A stretch of DNA of 7,719 bases from Pseudomonadota bacterium (GCA_023416545.1 JAEZHO010000384.1:1-7719); one strand, 5' to 3'; shown: positions 1 to 6,663, counted from the first letter of the stretch. Numbers and translations are program-made. The notes: generated from the letters alone by a model not told the origin.

Positions 1-517
1 AAGCCGTCGGCTTCTGGTCACCGCGCCGGAAGTTGCCGACGTCGGGCATGACGATGTGAACGCGTGCGGCGGCGACGCCGCTGATCTGCTGGATCGAGCG
101 ACCGATCTCGCCTTCGAGCGCGCGAACACGCGTGACTTCCTGCATGAAGGAGGTCAGGCCGAGGGAGCCGACATTGTCGAAGAGTTCGTATCCGGCATTG
201 GCGCTGTTGGGCAGGCCGCGTTCGGCAAGCAGCAGACGTGCCTTGCCGGTCATGCCGACCGGCACCTGGATGCTTGTCCCGTCTGCACTGACGGCGAAAT
301 CTATGCTGGCTTCGGCCAGCGCGATGCTGACCTGGTTGAGGTCGGTGGTCTCCAGACCGACGTAGAGGGTCTCGTAGGCAGGCTTATTGACGTAAAGCGC
401 GGCACCAAGAATGAGGGCGAGCGAAACCACGCCAACCCCTGCGAGAGCGATAAGCTTGGTCTGGCCGAGCTTGGCCAGATTGTCGAAGACTTGGTTGAAT
501 TGAGTCAACAGATTCAT
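1..517 (-). CDS. fliF: Flagellar MS-ring protein FliF, N-terminal 172 residues (3' end outside window)
   Basis: FliF forms the MS-ring in the inner membrane, the platform on which the flagellar rotor, C-ring and export apparatus assemble. The reading frame opens with ATG at 517 (MNLLTQFNQVFDNLAKLGQT) and stays open to base 1, so the C-terminal part is missing. A hydrophobic segment at about residues 22-42 is the first transmembrane helix. It is followed by the FliF/YscJ ring-building module: LYVGLETTDL at 51-60, a DGTSIQVP strand at 79-86, and the family hallmark ARLLLAERGLPNSANAGYELFD at 93-114 (A93 to D114), then the start of the second ring-building domain with ARVHIVMP at 151-158. GGGA lies 5 nt before the ATG as a modest ribosome-binding site. 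The gene is separated from cheT by 137 bp, so it may have its own promoter. It is recognised with high confidence; no frameshift is visible. Confidence 0.95.
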   Translation of the reverse strand, partial: MNLLTQFNQVFDNLAKLGQTKLIALAGVGVVSLALILGAALYVNKPAYETLYVGLETTDLNQVSIALAEASIDFAVSADGTSIQVPVGMTGKARLLLAERGLPNSANAGYELFDNVGSLGLTSFMQEVTRVRALEGEIGRSIQQISGVAAARVHIVMPDVGNFRRGDQKPTA

Positions 518-539
518 TCTGTTCCCACATCGCAAATAC

Positions 540-575
540 GGATCAGGCCTATGCCTAGGATCACCCTAGGCACCG
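540..575. repeat. Imperfect tandem repeat, two 18-bp units, around the inverted repeat
   Basis: GGATCA begins at 540 and again at 558. Each copy is followed by one or two bases, then CCTA, one base, then GC (540-555 and 558-571, with a 1-bp gap in alignment). The block therefore looks like a small duplication that also generates the inverted repeat. Direct repeats are a common layout for OmpR-type regulators, and rhizobia control early flagellar genes with such a regulator (Rem). Linking the two is speculation. Confidence 0.35.
552..572. repeat. Perfect 8-bp inverted repeat upstream of fliF
   Basis: TGCCTAGG (552-559) and CCTAGGCA (565-572) are perfect reverse complements separated by ATCAC. 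The two CCTAGG cores are 11 bp apart, about one helical turn. The block sits 35-55 bp upstream of the fliF start codon. No T-run follows on either strand, so an intrinsic terminator is unlikely; a protein-binding operator or an mRNA 5'-leader hairpin fits better. The symmetry is directly visible; the function is inference. Confidence 0.55.
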
Positions 576-654
576 AAGCTTGTGCGAGCGTTTCGGGAAC
601 GTGATTTGGGCGAGCCGCGATAAGGGGGGACGCGACGCCGTTCGCGGGGCGCGA

Positions 655-1044
655 TCAGAAGAAGTCGAAGTCTCCGGCGGCCTTGCTCAGCGGCTGGCTA
701 TGGCCACGCCGGACGCCGGTCGCGAGGGCGCGGCGCATGTCGGCAAGCTTGACGAGGCTGAGCGCGGTCGAAACATCCACCATCCAGCTTTCCGGGATCG
801 TCGCGGTGATCGTATCCACGAATTCGGCCAGGCCACGGGTCTTCTGGACGGCCAGGTCGATCCCCTGGAGAACCTTGACGCTGTCGGGATGCTGCAACAG
901 ATTCGCGTCGCCGAGTTCGAGGAGTTGCGGCTCCACACGCTCGATCAGGTAGGCCACGTCATGCAGTTCCGACACAAGTCGCATCAGAACCTCCGGAAGG
1001 GACTGCTCCGGGGAAGCGTCTTGCGGCGTCAGGATATCTTTCAT
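655..1044 (-). CDS. cheT: CheT-like chemotaxis protein with CheZ-like DxxxQ motif
   Basis: This 129-residue protein is the last gene of the che block, in the position of orf10/cheT of S. meliloti. From memory of that literature, CheT helps dephosphorylate CheY1-P and also contacts CheR. The sequence is predicted to be largely helical. LQGIDLAVQ at 59-67 contains D63-L-A-V-Q67, the DxxxQ signature by which CheZ-type phosphatases act on CheY-P; E. coli CheZ has FQDLTGQ at its active site. The C-terminus ends in the acidic-aromatic tail GDFDFF. Start ATG at 1044 is supported by GAGGAA at 1049-1054. The gap to cheD is 28 bp and holds a small GC hairpin just before the ribosome-binding site. No membrane segment or signal peptide is seen, so it is cytoplasmic. 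Family assignment rests mainly on synteny plus the motif; phosphatase activity here is inferred. Confidence 0.82.
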   Translation of the reverse strand: MKDILTPQDASPEQSLPEVLMRLVSELHDVAYLIERVEPQLLELGDANLLQHPDSVKVLQGIDLAVQKTRGLAEFVDTITATIPESWMVDVSTALSLVKLADMRRALATGVRRGHSQPLSKAAGDFDFF

Positions 1045-1072
1045 GGCTTTCCTCGCCCCCCTGCGGGGCCTC

Positions 1073-1627
1073 CTAAAAGAATTCGATCGAGCTTTCGACG
1101 GGCTTCGGGGCCCGGACGGGACGCTGCTCGAGAGCGACGGTGTTCTGCGTTTCGGCTCCGGTCAACGGATACTGGCGAGCCCTCCCGCTCACGGGCCAGT
1201 ATTCGAGCTTGCGCCCATGATCACCGCCGGTCGAGGAACTGACGATGGGAATGCCTTCGTCCTTCAGGAACTGGGTGGCGAAGGCCGTATTCTGCTCGCC
1301 CACGTTGGAAAAGCTGGCGATCGTCTTTGCTCCGCCGAAGATCTTCGCCTCCAGCCGATCGCGTCGCGCACCCTTCTTCAGCAGGCCGTTGATCAGCAGT
1401 TCCATCAGGTGAACGCCGTAGCGGGTAGCATCACCGCCCGACGACGTCGTGCCACCCGATCCCGGAAGCAGGAAATGGTTCATGCCGCCGACCCCGGCAA
1501 CGGGATCACGCAAGCAGGCGGCCACACAGGAGCCGAGGATCGTCGACAGGACCACATCCGGGTCGTCGACAACCTTGTACTCGCCCTGAATGATGTGGAC
1601 CCGCTTGGTGGCGGCATGCACGTTCAT
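1073..1627 (-). CDS. cheD: Chemoreceptor glutamine deamidase CheD
   Basis: CheD hydrolyses side-chain amides of specific receptor glutamines to glutamates, tuning receptor activity and creating methylation sites. The 184-residue protein has the family signatures in order: LGSCVAACLRD at 31-41 with catalytic Cys34, GGMNHFLLPGS at 47-57 with catalytic His51, GGDATRYGVHLMELL at 64-78, EAKIFGGAKT at 93-102, VGEQN at 109-113 and GGDHGRKLEYWP at 134-145. Hydroxyl residues Ser28/Thr29 lie where the catalytic threonine is expected. The ATG at 1627 overlaps the cheY2 stop in an ATGA junction, and CGGAG sits 7 nt upstream, suggesting coupled translation. The last residues, SSIEFF, form an acidic-aromatic tail similar to that of CheT and outside the conserved CheD core. 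Length and motifs are intact. Confidence 0.96.
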   Translation of the reverse strand: MNVHAATKRVHIIQGEYKVVDDPDVVLSTILGSCVAACLRDPVAGVGGMNHFLLPGSGGTTSSGGDATRYGVHLMELLINGLLKKGARRDRLEAKIFGGAKTIASFSNVGEQNTAFATQFLKDEGIPIVSSSTGGDHGRKLEYWPVSGRARQYPLTGAETQNTVALEQRPVRAPKPVESSIEFF

Positions 1628-2013
1628 TTAAGCGCTCCGAATACCGCTTCGATAGCGGCCTTCATCTTCTCGATCGTGAAGGGCTTGGCCAGCACGTTGT
1701 TGGCGCCGAGCTGGGCTGCCTTCTGGACGAGCGCCCTGTCCCCCTGAGCCGTCAGGATGATGAAGGCGGCCTTCTTGGTGTTCGGATTGCTCCGGACCGC
1801 CTGCAACAGGCCAAGCCCGTCCATCTTCGGCATGTTGAAGTCCGAGATCACCAGGTGATGCGGCTGCTCGAACATGATCTTCATGCCCTGCTCGCCGTCA
1901 CCGGCGGCAGTGATCTGCTTGAAGCCGAGCTGTGTCAGAGCATCACTCAAGAGCAGGCGGCTGGTTACCTGATCATCGACGATCAGAACTTTAATCTTTT
2001 CAGCGAGCGACAT
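1624..2013 (-). CDS. cheY2: Response regulator CheY2 (single receiver domain)
   Basis: This is a 129-residue stand-alone receiver domain. It shows the acidic pair Asp13/Asp14 in LIVDDQ, the phosphoacceptor Asp58 in ISDFNMPKMDG, the switch Thr88 in ILTAQGD, and Lys110 in LAKPF. Start and length match S. meliloti CheY2 as I remember it. There CheY2-P is the form that acts on the flagellar motor to slow rotation, and its phosphate can return to CheA. The ATG at 2013 is chosen over an in-frame GTG at 2025 because the only Shine-Dalgarno-like run (AGAAGG) overlaps that GTG. The gene begins 1 nt after the cheB stop and ends in an ATGA overlap with cheD. The motor role is inferred from homology and position. 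Confidence 0.95.
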   Translation of the reverse strand: MSLAEKIKVLIVDDQVTSRLLLSDALTQLGFKQITAAGDGEQGMKIMFEQPHHLVISDFNMPKMDGLGLLQAVRSNPNTKKAAFIILTAQGDRALVQKAAQLGANNVLAKPFTIEKMKAAIEAVFGALK

Positions 2014-2014
2014 T

Positions 2015-3055
2015 TTATTCCACACCTTCTTTTCGGGCAGCAGTTAGTTTCAGGATTTCCTCGCCGATGGCGCCGAGCGGCAATTGCTGTTCAACGGCCC
2101 CAATTTCCTGGGCGACACGGGGCATTCCGTAGACAACACATGTCTTTTCGTTCTGGCCGATGGTCCGGGCGCCGGCCCGACGCATCGTCAGCAGTCCGGA
2201 AGCGCCGTCGCGTCCCATTCCGGTCAGGATGACGCCGATCGCATTGCGGCCCGCCAGGGCTGCAACGGATTCGAAGAGGATATCCACCGACGGGCGGTGA
2301 CCGTTCACCGGCTCACGCTCGACCAGGCGGCATGACGGGGCCGAGGGATTGACGATCTCGAGATGGCGTTCGCCACCCGGCGCCACATAGATCTTCCCGA
2401 TCTCCAGGCGCGCACCATCGGTCGCTTCCTCGACGACCGGGGCGCAGAGGCGATTGAGCCGTTCCGCGAAGCTCTTGGTGAAGGTCGAGGGCATGTGCTG
2501 GGTGATCACCGTCGGCGGACAGTTCTTCGGAAAGTTCTGCAGGACGGTGATGAGCGCCTCGACGCCGCCCGTGGACGATCCGATGGCCACGACCTTGCGG
2601 CCGACACGGTAGTCCGTTGAGGGCCTGACCGCCGGTGGCGGCGGGGAGACCTTCCGGCGCAGGCCGGAGCGCGCTGCCGCCTTCACCTTCTCGGCAAGAT
2701 CCATGAAGGGCCGGATGTCGCCGGGGGAAGGCTTGCCCACGCAGTCGAAGGCGCCGATTTCGAGGGCCGCCAGAGTCGCGTTGGCGCCGTGATGGGTAAG
2801 GGTCGACACCATGATCACCGGCATCGGCCGAAGCCGCATGATCTTGTCCAGGAACTCCAGGCCGTTCATGTTCGGCATCTCGATGTCGAGGGTGACGACA
2901 TCGGGGTTGAGTTCCTTGATCGCCGCCCGGGCTTCGAGGGCATCGCCTGCCTGGCCGACGACGTCGACCTCGGGGTCGGAATTCAGGACGGCCGTGATCA
3001 GGCCCCGCATGGTGGGGGAATCGTCGACGACGAGGACGCGCGCGGGTGCGTTCAT
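2015..3055 (-). CDS. cheB: Receptor methylesterase/glutamine deamidase CheB
   Basis: CheB removes methyl groups from receptor glutamates and is activated by phosphoryl transfer from CheA. The 346-residue protein has an N-terminal receiver domain (about 5-125): Asp11/Asp12, phosphoacceptor Asp57 in TLDIEMPNMNG, Ser84/Thr85 and Lys108 in VGKP. A proline-rich linker (SPPPPAVRP, 137-145) leads to the C-terminal esterase domain (about 153-340). Its catalytic triad is Ser161 in IGSSTGG, His187 in TQHMP and Asp283 in LTGMGRDGASG. The ATG at 3055 overlaps the cheR stop (ATGA) and has GGGGAGG 5 nt upstream. The frame is open further upstream, but that would read through cheR and lacks family similarity. 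All catalytic and phosphorylation residues are present. Confidence 0.97.
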   Translation of the reverse strand: MNAPARVLVVDDSPTMRGLITAVLNSDPEVDVVGQAGDALEARAAIKELNPDVVTLDIEMPNMNGLEFLDKIMRLRPMPVIMVSTLTHHGANATLAALEIGAFDCVGKPSPGDIRPFMDLAEKVKAAARSGLRRKVSPPPPAVRPSTDYRVGRKVVAIGSSTGGVEALITVLQNFPKNCPPTVITQHMPSTFTKSFAERLNRLCAPVVEEATDGARLEIGKIYVAPGGERHLEIVNPSAPSCRLVEREPVNGHRPSVDILFESVAALAGRNAIGVILTGMGRDGASGLLTMRRAGARTIGQNEKTCVVYGMPRVAQEIGAVEQQLPLGAIGEEILKLTAARKEGVE

Positions 3056-3960
3056 GGCCGCCTCCCCGCCCCGGCACCGACGTAGCGGTAGGTGGTGATA
3101 CCGATATTGTCGAACTGGTTCTTGGCATCTCCCGACACGCGTTCGGAATGGCCGATATAGAGGTGTCCGCCTACGGGCAGGAGCGCGGCGAAGCGCGACC
3201 AGACCTTCATCTGCGTCGGCTCGTCGAAATAGATGACCACGTTGCGGCAGAATATCACGTCGAACTGCCCCTTGAACGGCCACTGCGCCATCAGGTTGAG
3301 TTCGTTAAAGGTGATCAGCTTCTTGAGGCGGTCATCGACCTGGAACTTCCGGCGGCCGCCAACATCCACTTCCTTGAAATACTGCTTGCGGATCTGGGGC
3401 GAGACCGTCTCCAGGGCGTTATCGTCGTAGATCCCCGCCCGGGCCTGGGTGAGAATCTTCGGGTCGATATCCGTCGCGAGGATCTTGAAGTCGTAGTCCG
3501 CCGCATTCGGCAGGGCCGACAGGACGGTCAGCGCGATCGAGTACGGCTCCTGCCCGTCGGAACAGGCAGCCGACCAGATGCGGACGCGCCCCCCCGACTT
3601 CGCGCGCGCAACCAGTCCCGGCAGGACTTCGTCGCGCAGATGCTCGAAGTGATGGTTCTCACGGAAGAAGCGCGTGAAGTTGGTCGTCAGATGCGACAGC
3701 ATCTCGCGTCGTGCGACCGCCCCTTCCGGCGACGACACGAGGGCGCAGTAGTCGCGAAAACCCTTCAGTCCCAGCGCACGAATGTGCTTGGACAGTCTAG
3801 AATAGACGAGCGACGCCTTGGAATCGTTGAGATAGATCCCGGCATCGGAGTAGATCATCGCCGCAATTTCGGACAGGTCACGGCGCGTCAGCGGGTATTC
3901 CCCGCTCGCCATGACTTCGTCCGGCGATTGCCGGCTATCGACTGCGCCCAGGGGCATCAT
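3052..3960 (-). CDS. cheR: Receptor glutamate O-methyltransferase CheR
   Basis: CheR transfers methyl groups from S-adenosylmethionine to receptor glutamates during adaptation. The 302-residue protein has the N-terminal helical domain (about 22-98), the linker signature TTNFTRFFRENHHFEHLR (92-109), and the SAM-binding methyltransferase domain. The latter shows VRIWSAACSDGQEPYSIAL (126-144), the acidic ribose-contact region LATDIDPKIL (161-170), LNLMAQWPFKGQFDVIFCRN (221-240) followed by VVIYF, and GGHLYIGHSE (264-273). The start at 3960 (ATGATG) overlaps the cheW stop; the second Met at 3957 is possible. The ribosome-binding site is weak (ACGGAAAG, distant), so translation probably depends on coupling to cheW. 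The visible end of the upstream receptor has no NWETF-type CheR tether. Confidence 0.97.
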   Translation of the reverse strand: MMPLGAVDSRQSPDEVMASGEYPLTRRDLSEIAAMIYSDAGIYLNDSKASLVYSRLSKHIRALGLKGFRDYCALVSSPEGAVARREMLSHLTTNFTRFFRENHHFEHLRDEVLPGLVARAKSGGRVRIWSAACSDGQEPYSIALTVLSALPNAADYDFKILATDIDPKILTQARAGIYDDNALETVSPQIRKQYFKEVDVGGRRKFQVDDRLKKLITFNELNLMAQWPFKGQFDVIFCRNVVIYFDEPTQMKVWSRFAALLPVGGHLYIGHSERVSGDAKNQFDNIGITTYRYVGAGAGRRP

Positions 3961-4424
3961 GCAGCTTCGCTTTCCGTGTGCAGGAAGAGAGAGCCCAGCT
4001 CGATCATGCAGATCATCCGCTTGTCGATGGACAGGATCCCCCGCGCATACTGTTTCTCGAGGTCGGAGGAGACCTCCGGCACCGGCTGGATACTATCCTC
4101 GGTAATCGTAAGGATATCGGAAACGGCCTCGACCAGGAGCCCGACGATACGGGACTTCACCTGCGCCACGATGATGACGTGACGCGCGGTCGGCTCCGCG
4201 TCCTTCATTCCCAGCCGCGCCGACAGATCGATGATCGGAAGGACGGCGCCACGAAGGTTGATCACACCCATCACATACGGCGGCGCATGCGGCAGAGGGG
4301 TCGCAGGGGTCCACCCCCGGATCTCGCGCACGGACATGATGTTGACGCAGAATTCCTGCTCGCCGATGCGGAAGGCGATCAGTTCGCGACTGGAATGCGG
4401 GCTGTTCTTCGCGGTGGATGACAT
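3957..4424 (-). CDS. cheW: Chemotaxis coupling protein CheW
   Basis: CheW is the SH3-like adaptor that links CheA to receptors in the chemosensory array. The 155-residue protein is a single CheW domain with ELIAFRIGEQEFCVNIMSV (14-32), VREIRGW (32-38), GVINLRGAVLPIIDLSARLG (53-72) and VGLLVEAVSDIL (94-105). The ATG at 4424 is preferred; an in-frame extension to 4496 would overlap the end of cheA by 68 nt and adds a non-conserved leader. The start lies 4 nt after the cheA stop with only a weak Shine-Dalgarno (ACGGGT), so coupling to cheA is likely. It ends in an ATGA overlap with cheR. As I recall, S. meliloti has cheW between cheA and cheR while the Agrobacterium cluster lacks it. Confidence 0.96.
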   Translation of the reverse strand: MSSTAKNSPHSSRELIAFRIGEQEFCVNIMSVREIRGWTPATPLPHAPPYVMGVINLRGAVLPIIDLSARLGMKDAEPTARHVIIVAQVKSRIVGLLVEAVSDILTITEDSIQPVPEVSSDLEKQYARGILSIDKRMICMIELGSLFLHTESEAA

Positions 4425-4428
4425 ACAC

Positions 4429-6663
4429 TTAACCCGTGGCTGCCAGGGATACTTCAGGCTTGAGGGACTGCCCGCGGGATGCCGCCACGACGGCATCGAC
4501 GTCGAGGATGAGCGCTACCCGGCCATCGCCGAGGATGGTGGCGGCGGCAATTCCCGGAACGTGCGTGTAATTGGCCTCCAGCGACTTGATGACGACCTGG
4601 CGCTGGCCCTGGATGGCATCGACCATCAGGGCACGCTGTCCGCCGCCTTCCGATTCCACTAGAAGCGCAACGCCCTCGACGGGATTTGCCTGGGTTGCCC
4701 GGAAGTTAAGGATCCGGCCGACATCCACCAGCGGGCAGAAGGAATCGCGGATCGAGATGAGCCTCTGGTTCGCCCCGAAGGAATGGATGGAGGCTGCCTC
4801 GGGCTGCAGCGTCTCGACGATCGCGGTCAGGGGCACGACCAGGGTCTGGCCTGCGACCGTCACCACCATGCCGTCGAGGACGGCGAGCGTCAGCGGCAGG
4901 CTCATCGTGAAGGTCGAGCCATGGCCCGGGCGCGAGGAGATCGAGATACGTCCGCCGAGTGCCTGGATGGAGCGCTTCACCACGTCCATGCCGACGCCGC
5001 GACCGGAAATGTCGGAGATCTTGTCGGCGGTGGAGAAGCCCGGCATGAAGATCAGGTTGTCGATCTCTTCGTCCGAAAGGTTGGCATCCGCGGCGATCAG
5101 GTCGTTGTCGATCGCCTTCTGCTTGACCCGCTCGCGGTTGATGCCCGCGCCGTCGTCCTGAAGTTCGATGAGAATGCGACCGGAGCGATGCTTGGCGGTC
5201 AGCTTGATCGTGCCTTCCGGATCCTTGCCGGCCGCCTGGCGCTTCTCCGGCGTCTCGACGCCGTGGTCGACGGCATTGCGGATCATGTGGGTCAGGGGCT
5301 CGGCAAGCTTGTCGATGACGGTCTTGTCGACCTCGGTGTTCTCACCTTCGGTGACGAGGCGGATGGACTTGCCGACCATGTCCGCGACTTCGCGGACGAT
5401 ACGCGACATGCGCTGGAAGACCGGCTTGACCGGCTGCGCACGGATCGCCATCACCGAGTCCTGAATCTCGCGCGTCAGCTGCTGGAGTTCTTCCAGCCCC
5501 ATGTTGATGGACGAGCTGCCGGTCGTGTCGTTCTCGATGACGCTCTGCGAGAGCATGGCCTGGTTGATGACCAGCTCGCCGACAAGGTTGATCAGGCGAT
5601 CGACGCGGTCGAGATCGACGCGGATCGTCTGTCCGGCCGCGGCTGCGGCGGCGGCATTCTGTGCGGCGGCAGTCGAGGCGGCGGACGCCTCCTTGCTTTC
5701 GACGCGGGCCGCAGCGGCGGCCATCTTCGACACCGATGTCGCAGTTTCCGCAGCGGCGACGGCTTCCGCGGCGACATTGACCGACGGCGACGCCGTTACG
5801 GACGCGGTGTCACCCTCGTCCAGGGCCGAGAGGTCGAAGGGTACGGGGATCATCGGGCGCTCGTCGGCGGGTGCCGCGGCGGACACTTCCTTGATCTCCA
5901 GGTCGCAATCCCATTCGGCAAACTCGAAGACGGTACGGATATCGTCTTCCCCCTTCGCCGTGCCGAGCTCGATCGTCCAGGTGAAATATGCTTCCTCGGG
6001 ATCCATCTTGTCGAAAGCGGGCAGCGTGTCCGCGTCGCAGTTGATGGTCATTTCGCCAATGCGCGAGAGATCGCGCAACAGAAGTGCCGCCTCGTTGCCC
6101 TTGGTGTAGAGTTCGCGGCGCGGACGGAAGGAAATCTCGTAGGTCACGGTGTCGACCGCCGGCTCGTCGTCGAAGGAATCGAACGAGAAGGGGATCGGCT
6201 GGAAGCCGCTGTCGTCGCTGGGCGCGGGTGCTGCGGCAGCCGGGGCCGGCTCGGAGGCCCTGACGGCCGGGGCCGGCGTCTCGCCGTTGGCCAGCGCCTC
6301 GAGTTCCTTGACGAGCGTCCGGCTTCTCGCTTCGTCCACGTAACCGCCGTCACGGGCGGCATTGGTCAGGTCGGCAAGCACGTCGGCCGACTTGAGCATG
6401 ACCTTCAGGACATCCTGGGTGGGCTCCAGGCGGTTGGAGCGAACGCAATCGAGTGTCGTCTCGAACACGTGAGCGAAGGCGACGAGGTCATCAAGACCGA
6501 AGGCGCCTGCGCCGCCCTTGATGGAATGAACGGCACGAAAGACGGCGTTCACCGTCTCGGGATCGCGATCTCCATCGTTGAGCTTCAGAAGCCCCGATTC
6601 CAGTTCCGCGAGCTGTTCCTCGCACTCCTGGAAGAAGATCTCTTTAATTTCGTTCATATCCAT
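4429..6663 (-). CDS. cheA: Chemotaxis histidine kinase CheA
   Basis: CheA autophosphorylates in response to receptors and passes phosphate to CheY1, CheY2 and CheB. The 744-residue protein has all five domains. P1/HPt (1 to about 125) carries phosphoacceptor His46 in AVHSIKGGAGAFG. P2 is at about 172-262 (TVTYEISFRP onward). P3 dimerisation helices (about 344-408) include VDRLINLVGELVINQAML. The P4 ATPase domain (about 410-590) has N box HMIRNAVDHGVE, G1 DDGAGI, F box GFSTADKISD and G2 GRGVGMD. P5, the CheW-like domain, covers about 593-730. Linkers are Ala/Pro-rich at 129-150 and strongly Ala-rich at 298-344. In S. meliloti, as I recall, CheA residues 163-256 bind CheS and 174-316 bind CheY2. 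ATG at 6663 is used (AGGA upstream); ATG at 6657 is an alternative. The 28-bp gap from cheY1 holds a palindrome CCTGATCAGG (6674-6683). Confidence 0.98.
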   Translation of the reverse strand: MDMNEIKEIFFQECEEQLAELESGLLKLNDGDRDPETVNAVFRAVHSIKGGAGAFGLDDLVAFAHVFETTLDCVRSNRLEPTQDVLKVMLKSADVLADLTNAARDGGYVDEARSRTLVKELEALANGETPAPAVRASEPAPAAAAPAPSDDSGFQPIPFSFDSFDDEPAVDTVTYEISFRPRRELYTKGNEAALLLRDLSRIGEMTINCDADTLPAFDKMDPEEAYFTWTIELGTAKGEDDIRTVFEFAEWDCDLEIKEVSAAAPADERPMIPVPFDLSALDEGDTASVTASPSVNVAAEAVAAAETATSVSKMAAAAARVESKEASAASTAAAQNAAAAAAAGQTIRVDLDRVDRLINLVGELVINQAMLSQSVIENDTTGSSSINMGLEELQQLTREIQDSVMAIRAQPVKPVFQRMSRIVREVADMVGKSIRLVTEGENTEVDKTVIDKLAEPLTHMIRNAVDHGVETPEKRQAAGKDPEGTIKLTAKHRSGRILIELQDDGAGINRERVKQKAIDNDLIAADANLSDEEIDNLIFMPGFSTADKISDISGRGVGMDVVKRSIQALGGRISISSRPGHGSTFTMSLPLTLAVLDGMVVTVAGQTLVVPLTAIVETLQPEAASIHSFGANQRLISIRDSFCPLVDVGRILNFRATQANPVEGVALLVESEGGGQRALMVDAIQGQRQVVIKSLEANYTHVPGIAAATILGDGRVALILDVDAVVAASRGQSLKPEVSLAATG
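5632..5772 (-). repeat. Alanine-rich low-complexity linker within cheA
   Basis: CheA residues 298-344 are dominated by alanine with scattered Ser, Thr, Glu and Lys, including AAAAAAAG just before the P3 dimerisation helix. The DNA is made of GCG/GCC/GCA codons, a slippage-prone composition. It is a flexible tether between the P2 region and the kinase core. The reading frame stays intact. Confidence 0.6.

Larger units (their letters stand above)
518..654 (-). promoter_or_regulatory. cheT-fliF intergenic region, likely fliF leader/promoter
   Basis: This is the only non-coding stretch longer than 28 bp in the window. It separates the end of the che genes from fliF, so it is the natural place for a fliF promoter or for processing of a long che-fli transcript. 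The cheT-proximal part (about 601-654) is very GC-rich. It has a small inverted repeat (CGCGA at 631-635 with TCGCG at 642-646), too short and without a U-tract to be called a terminator. The fliF-proximal part (about 521-600) is less GC-rich and holds the repeat block at 540-575. I could not identify convincing -35/-10 boxes. The regulatory role is inferred from position. Confidence 0.45.

Noticed and set aside
56..604. A 182-codon plus-strand open frame opposite fliF and the cheT-fliF gap
   Set aside because: fliF is clearly coding on the minus strand with a transmembrane helix and ring-building motifs; the antisense frame is compositionally a shadow.
631..646. CGCGA/TCGCG inverted repeat just after cheT as a terminator
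   Set aside because: A five-base-pair stem in a very GC-rich stretch with a C-run rather than a T-run after it is not a credible intrinsic terminator.
1055..1069. GC hairpin (GCCCC-5-GGGGC) between cheD and cheT as a terminator
   Set aside because: The stem is only 5 bp, no U-tract follows, and the cheT ribosome-binding site starts immediately after it. At most it affects translation of cheT.
580..1747. Two plus-strand open frames (580-1242 and 1043-1747) opposite cheT, cheD and part of cheY2
   Set aside because: Both lie antisense to genes with intact family motifs and show no domain of their own.
2313..3128. A 271-codon minus-strand frame within cheB
   Set aside because: It is a different frame of the cheB sequence; its Arg/Pro/Gly-rich product is typical of an off-frame reading, whereas the CheB frame holds receiver and esterase residues.
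3056..3283. Extended N-terminus of cheB (76 additional codons)
   Set aside because: The extension lies within cheR in another frame, has no family similarity, and the ATG at 3055 has a strong ribosome-binding site and the expected CheB start.
3046..4182. A 378-codon plus-strand open frame opposite cheR and the 3' part of cheW
   Set aside because: The opposite strand carries complete CheR and CheW motifs; the antisense product shows no family features and no ribosome-binding site was convincing.
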